Positions 61,201 through 64,000 of a stretch of 64,000 bases of DNA are shown in pieces. Every line of letters starts with the position of its first letter. Position 1 is the stretch's first letter. The notes beneath the pieces were generated by a model, which saw nothing but the letters and a program-made list of their open reading frames with translations, did not search any database and had not been told where the DNA came from. Source of the DNA: Paludisphaera soli (GTDB lineage Bacteria > Planctomycetota > Planctomycetia > Isosphaerales > Isosphaeraceae); assembly GCF_011064595.1 (NCBI RefSeq), contig NZ_JAALJI010000001.1, forward strand, positions 248,001 to 312,000, read 5' to 3'. The translations under genes were made by a program, and so were the position numbers.

Positions 61201-62558
61201 CGCCCCGGCGGATCGTCGCCGAGCTGGATCGCGACATCGTCGGCCAGGCCGACGCCAAGCGCGCCGTCGCGATCGCCCTGCGCAACCGCTGGCGCCGCCG
61301 CCAGCTCGACGACGAGCTTCGCCGCCAGGTCACGCCCAAGAACATCCTGCTGATCGGCCCGACCGGCGTCGGCAAGACCGAGATCGCCCGCCGGCTCGCC
61401 AGCCTCGTCGGCGCGCCGTTCGTGAAGGCCGAGGCGACCAAGTACACCGAGGTCGGCTACTACGGCCGGGACGTCGAGAGCCTGATCCGCGACCTGGTCG
61501 ACGCCGCCATCGTCCTGGTCCGCAACGTCGAGCGCAAGCGGGTCCAGGAGCAGGCCGAGGCCCGCGTGGAGGACCGCCTGCTCGACCTCATGCTCCCCGC
61601 GCCGGCTCCGACTTCAAGCTCGCCCTGGGACCCCACGCCCGTCCCCGGCGCGTCCGACGAGGCCGCCGAGCGCCGGGCCCGCTCGCGAGAGAAGCTCCGC
61701 GCCCGGCTCGCCGCCGGCGAGTTGGAGGACCGCGAGGTCGAGGTCACCGTCCCCGGCCGAGCCGCTGCCCCTGTGTCGATCCTCGGGGCGGGCAACCTCG
61801 AACAGATGGAGATGGACCTCCAGGGGATGTTCGAGAAGCTCATCCCCAAGTCCTCGCAGACGCGTCGGACGACCGTGAGCGACGCCCGTCCGATCCTGCT
61901 CCAGCAGGAGGTCGACGCCCTGATCGACCCCGAGAAGATCAACCAGGCGGCCGTCGAGCTGGCCCAGGAGTCGGGCATCGTCTTCATCGACGAGATCGAC
62001 AAGGTCGCCACCGACGAGGGGGGCTCGCGCGGGCCCGACGTCTCCCGCCAGGGGGTCCAGCGCGACCTGCTGCCGATCGTCGAGGGGACGACGGTGAACA
62101 CCAAACACGGCCCGGTGAAGACCGATCACGTCCTCTTCATCGCCGCCGGGGCCTTCCACCGCAGCAAGCCGTCCGACCTGATGCCCGAGCTGCAAGGCCG
62201 GTTCCCGATCCGGGTCGAGATGCACGACCTCGCCCGCGACGACTTCGCCCGGATCTTGCGTGAGCCGCGGGCCTCGCTACTCCGCCAGTATGAGGCACTC
62301 CTCGGCGCCGAGGGGGTCGTGCTGGAGTTCGCCGACGATGCGATCGAGGCCATGGCCGACCTGGCCTTCCAGGTAAACCGATCGACCCAGAATATCGGCG
62401 CCCGCCGCCTCCACACGATCCTCGAACGGGTCCTGGAGGACGTCAGCTTCGAGGCCCCGGATCGGGCCGGCGAGAAGATCGTCGTCGACGCCGACCTCGT
62501 CCGCAAACGCCTGGAAGACGTCGCCAGGGACGAGGACCTGAGCCGCTACATCCTCTGA
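61182..62558 (+). CDS. hslU: HslU, AAA+ unfoldase of the HslUV protease
   Basis: The 458-residue product unfolds substrates for HslV with ATP. It has [11 protein letters not shown] near 6-16, Walker [10 protein letters not shown] at 59-67, the I-domain (about 110-240), Walker B with I-V-F-I-D-E-I-D near 262-269 and the C-terminal R-Y-I-L end that docks into HslV. GTG 61182 is in a different frame from hslV and overlaps its last 19 bases; GGAGGAA precedes it within hslV. Translation of the two is probably coupled. Confidence 0.92.
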   Translation: MPEHELTPRRIVAELDRDIVGQADAKRAVAIALRNRWRRRQLDDELRRQVTPKNILLIGPTGVGKTEIARRLASLVGAPFVKAEATKYTEVGYYGRDVESLIRDLVDAAIVLVRNVERKRVQEQAEARVEDRLLDLMLPAPAPTSSSPWDPTPVPGASDEAAERRARSREKLRARLAAGELEDREVEVTVPGRAAAPVSILGAGNLEQMEMDLQGMFEKLIPKSSQTRRTTVSDARPILLQQEVDALIDPEKINQAAVELAQESGIVFIDEIDKVATDEGGSRGPDVSRQGVQRDLLPIVEGTTVNTKHGPVKTDHVLFIAAGAFHRSKPSDLMPELQGRFPIRVEMHDLARDDFARILREPRASLLRQYEALLGAEGVVLEFADDAIEAMADLAFQVNRSTQNIGARRLHTILERVLEDVSFEAPDRAGEKIVVDADLVRKRLEDVARDEDLSRYIL

Positions 62559-62592
62559 CAGGCGGCCTTGGATCTCGGGCATGGAACCGAAC

Positions 62593-62623
62593 AAGCCCGA
62601 CGGCTGCCGCCGCCGTCGGGCTT
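62593..62623. terminator. Bidirectional terminator after hslU
   Basis: AAGCCCGACGGC (62593-62604) and GCCGTCGGGCTT (62612-62623) form a perfect 12-base stem with a 7-base loop between convergent genes. Confidence 0.8.
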
Positions 62624-62632
62624 CGGGCCGCA

Positions 62633-63085
62633 TCAGGACTTCTTGATGGGCTTACCCTTGGGATTGACCAGCTTCGGCTCGTGCGAGACCTTGCGCTCGG
62701 CGAGGTTCTTGAGGTCTTCGGCGTTGGGCTCCTGCGCGTCTCGCAAGGCGTAGGCGGATTCCTGGGCGGCGTCCCAGTCGCCCGCCCTGGCCTTATCGAT
62801 GACCTCCCGGAACGCAGCGTATTCGGCGTCGGAGCACTTGCCCTCGGCCCGCCGCTTCTCGATCTTCGCGACGTTCTCGTCGAGCCACTTGGCCTCGCGG
62901 GTGGAGACGGCGGTCGCCAGCGAGACGATCAGCTCGCGGTTCTCACCGGAGACCTGGGTCCCCCGGCTGCAGCCGGGGGCCGAGGCGAGGAGGAAGGCCG
63001 CGAGCAACAGGGCCGCGACGACGGTCGCGCCGAGGTGCATGGGCCGGCGCGAGGACGCGGTCGGCCCGGTCGATGGATTCGGCAT
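62633..63085 (-). CDS. Small lipoprotein of unknown function
   Basis: A 150-residue protein with a lipoprotein signal: a basic start, a hydrophobic stretch (about 19-35) and A-S-A-P-G-C as lipobox near 34-39. The mature part is helical and charged (E-N-R-E-L-I-V-S-L-A-T-A-V-S) with no named domain. It sits 16 bases after the DUF1559 gene and is likely transcribed with it, a frequent pairing in planctomycetes. Confidence 0.7.
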   Translation of the reverse strand: MPNPSTGPTASSRRPMHLGATVVAALLLAAFLLASAPGCSRGTQVSGENRELIVSLATAVSTREAKWLDENVAKIEKRRAEGKCSDAEYAAFREVIDKARAGDWDAAQESAYALRDAQEPNAEDLKNLAERKVSHEPKLVNPKGKPIKKS

Positions 63086-63101
63086 GGCGTTCGTCCCCCC
63101 G

Positions 63102-64000
63102 TCAGAACTGGTCGGAACTGATGATCTCGCCCCCGGCGCGGGTGGCGAGGGCCGGCCAGACGACCTGGCTGATGTTGGAGCTGGCGAAGCGGACGCTGCC
63201 GTCCCCCATCAGCACGTTGCAGCCGCCGGGGTGGTCGGCGAACATCCCGCAGATCTTGGCCAGCCGCGAGTTGGGGGGGTGGATCAGGGGGGGGGCCTCC
63301 CCGATGTTGGGGCCGCTGTGCAGGAGCACCTGGGTCGGGGCGACGTCGCACGAGGAGAACGCGAACTTGGTGGTGGGGCAGCCGATCGCGCCAGGCACGA
63401 CGCCGACCCAGGTCTTGTCGCTCAGGGTCGCGGAGTGCTCGCCGACGAAGATCGTGTTCGAGAGCCCGTCGGTGACGCTGGCGACGCGGATCCGGCCGTT
63501 GCGGGCGAAGACCCCGTCGGAGAGCGTGGACCAGTCGTCGACCGGGAAAGCCCAGGGCTCCTGACGGCCGGTGCAGGCGCCGTAGTGCGATCGGCTGAAC
63601 GTCGCCATCGTGGCGCCGGTCTCGCTCTTCACGTCGAAGACCCGCGAGGATTCGGGGACCGACGGGCAGAGGTAGGTCGCCACCGAGGGCCGGGCCCCGG
63701 TCGAGTTCGCGAGGTTCCAGCAGGGCAGGTCCACGTTGCAAGCGGCGTACAGGGTGGACTGCTCCATGTACGGCAGGAGCAAGGTCCCCCAGGCCCATCC
63801 CGGGCCCGCGTCGCGCGTGTCGGCGTCGGGTGCGCCCATCGCGGCGTTGCCGCCGAGCAGGGTCAGATAGCCGGGCGGGAACTGTCCCTGGGCGTCGTGA
63901 TAGTTGTGCATCGCCAGCCCCATCTGCTTCAGGTTGTTGGTGCACTGGGCGCGGCGGGCGGCCTCGCGGGCCGATTGCACGGCCGGCAGCAGCAGGGCGA
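63102..64000 (-). CDS. DUF1559 prepilin-like protein, 5' end outside window
   Basis: The frame is still open at the right edge, so the N-terminal methylation signal is not seen, but the first visible residues L-L-L-P-A-V-Q-S-A-R-E-A-A-R-R are those that follow it in DUF1559 proteins. Other hallmarks are C-T-N-N-L-K-Q-M-G-L-A, V-T-D-G-L-S-N-T-I-F-V-G-E and D-H-P-G-G-C-N-V-L-M-G-D-G-S-V-R-F near the end. The family is very large in planctomycetes and resembles type II secretion pseudopilins; its role is not firmly known. Confidence 0.92.
   Translation of the reverse strand, partial: ALLLPAVQSAREAARRAQCTNNLKQMGLAMHNYHDAQGQFPPGYLTLLGGNAAMGAPDADTRDAGPGWAWGTLLLPYMEQSTLYAACNVDLPCWNLANSTGARPSVATYLCPSVPESSRVFDVKSETGATMATFSRSHYGACTGRQEPWAFPVDDWSTLSDGVFARNGRIRVASVTDGLSNTIFVGEHSATLSDKTWVGVVPGAIGCPTTKFAFSSCDVAPTQVLLHSGPNIGEAPPLIHPPNSRLAKICGMFADHPGGCNVLMGDGSVRFASSNISQVVWPALATRAGGEIISSDQF

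Noticed and set aside
1-64000. CRISPR arrays, prophage or integrative element
   Set aside because: No regularly spaced repeats, integrase, phage structural gene or intact tRNA attachment site was found.

Overview
The window is about 70% GC chromosomal DNA from a planctomycete, most likely of the Isosphaeraceae type. The evidence is a DUF1559 prepilin-like protein, a PEP-CTERM protein, Tat-exported Gfo/Idh/MocA oxidoreductases, large secreted TPR proteins, a surface protein with an LEPR-type N-terminus and CARDB-like repeats, and prokaryotic RING proteins. The species is not identified. No rRNA, tRNA, CRISPR array or prophage was seen.

Layout. 1-5150: the end of a TPR gene, an insertion sequence with inverted ends and a target duplication, and a nickel/cobalt ECF-type uptake operon (cbiM-cbiQ-cbiO, read right to left) behind a promoter that overlaps a NikR-like palindrome. 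The IS landed on the cbiO stop codon and gave the protein a new tail. 5168-12100: a zinc-ribbon membrane protein, an esterase-fold protein without its nucleophile, a CARDB-like surface protein, a DedA protein, a possible small RNA and a PEP-CTERM protein. 12180-14140: a relic of the same IS family, an orphan Imm7-type immunity gene and a LarA-like nickel-pincer enzyme. 14430-26420: carbohydrate-related and exported proteins (GH15, BNR_4-like, SGNH, Gfo/Idh/MocA), a tandem pair of paralogues of unknown function and an APC permease. 26570-34130: small and accessory genes (exported methyltransferase, Sfp-type PPTase, RING, Rieske, GNAT, serine hydrolase, PpiC isomerase). 34130-42005: an epimerase, then translation genes infC-rpmI-rplT-pheS, two unrelated genes, and a short pheT. 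infC appears to start at AUC. 42124-51995: a GTPase-like membrane protein, a CPCC gene broken by a stop codon, an orphan efflux adaptor, a second Gfo/Idh/MocA enzyme and two coupled TPR genes. 52138-57502: a TetR-adaptor-RND efflux operon with its promoter, operator and terminator all visible. 57539-64000: a small hypothetical gene, a glycosyltransferase, hslV-hslU, a lipoprotein and a truncated DUF1559 gene.

The genes fall into a few working units: metal uptake with a possible nickel enzyme, export and carbohydrate handling, the translation operon, an autoregulated multidrug-type pump and the HslUV protease. The clearest unusual items are the IS rewriting the cbiO C-terminus, the AUC start of infC, the NikR-like operator, the nonsense mutation in the CPCC gene, the catalytically empty esterase, a pair of dispersed ~105-base repeats, and the tandem unknown family. 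I did not find a clear new multi-gene defence or mobile system.
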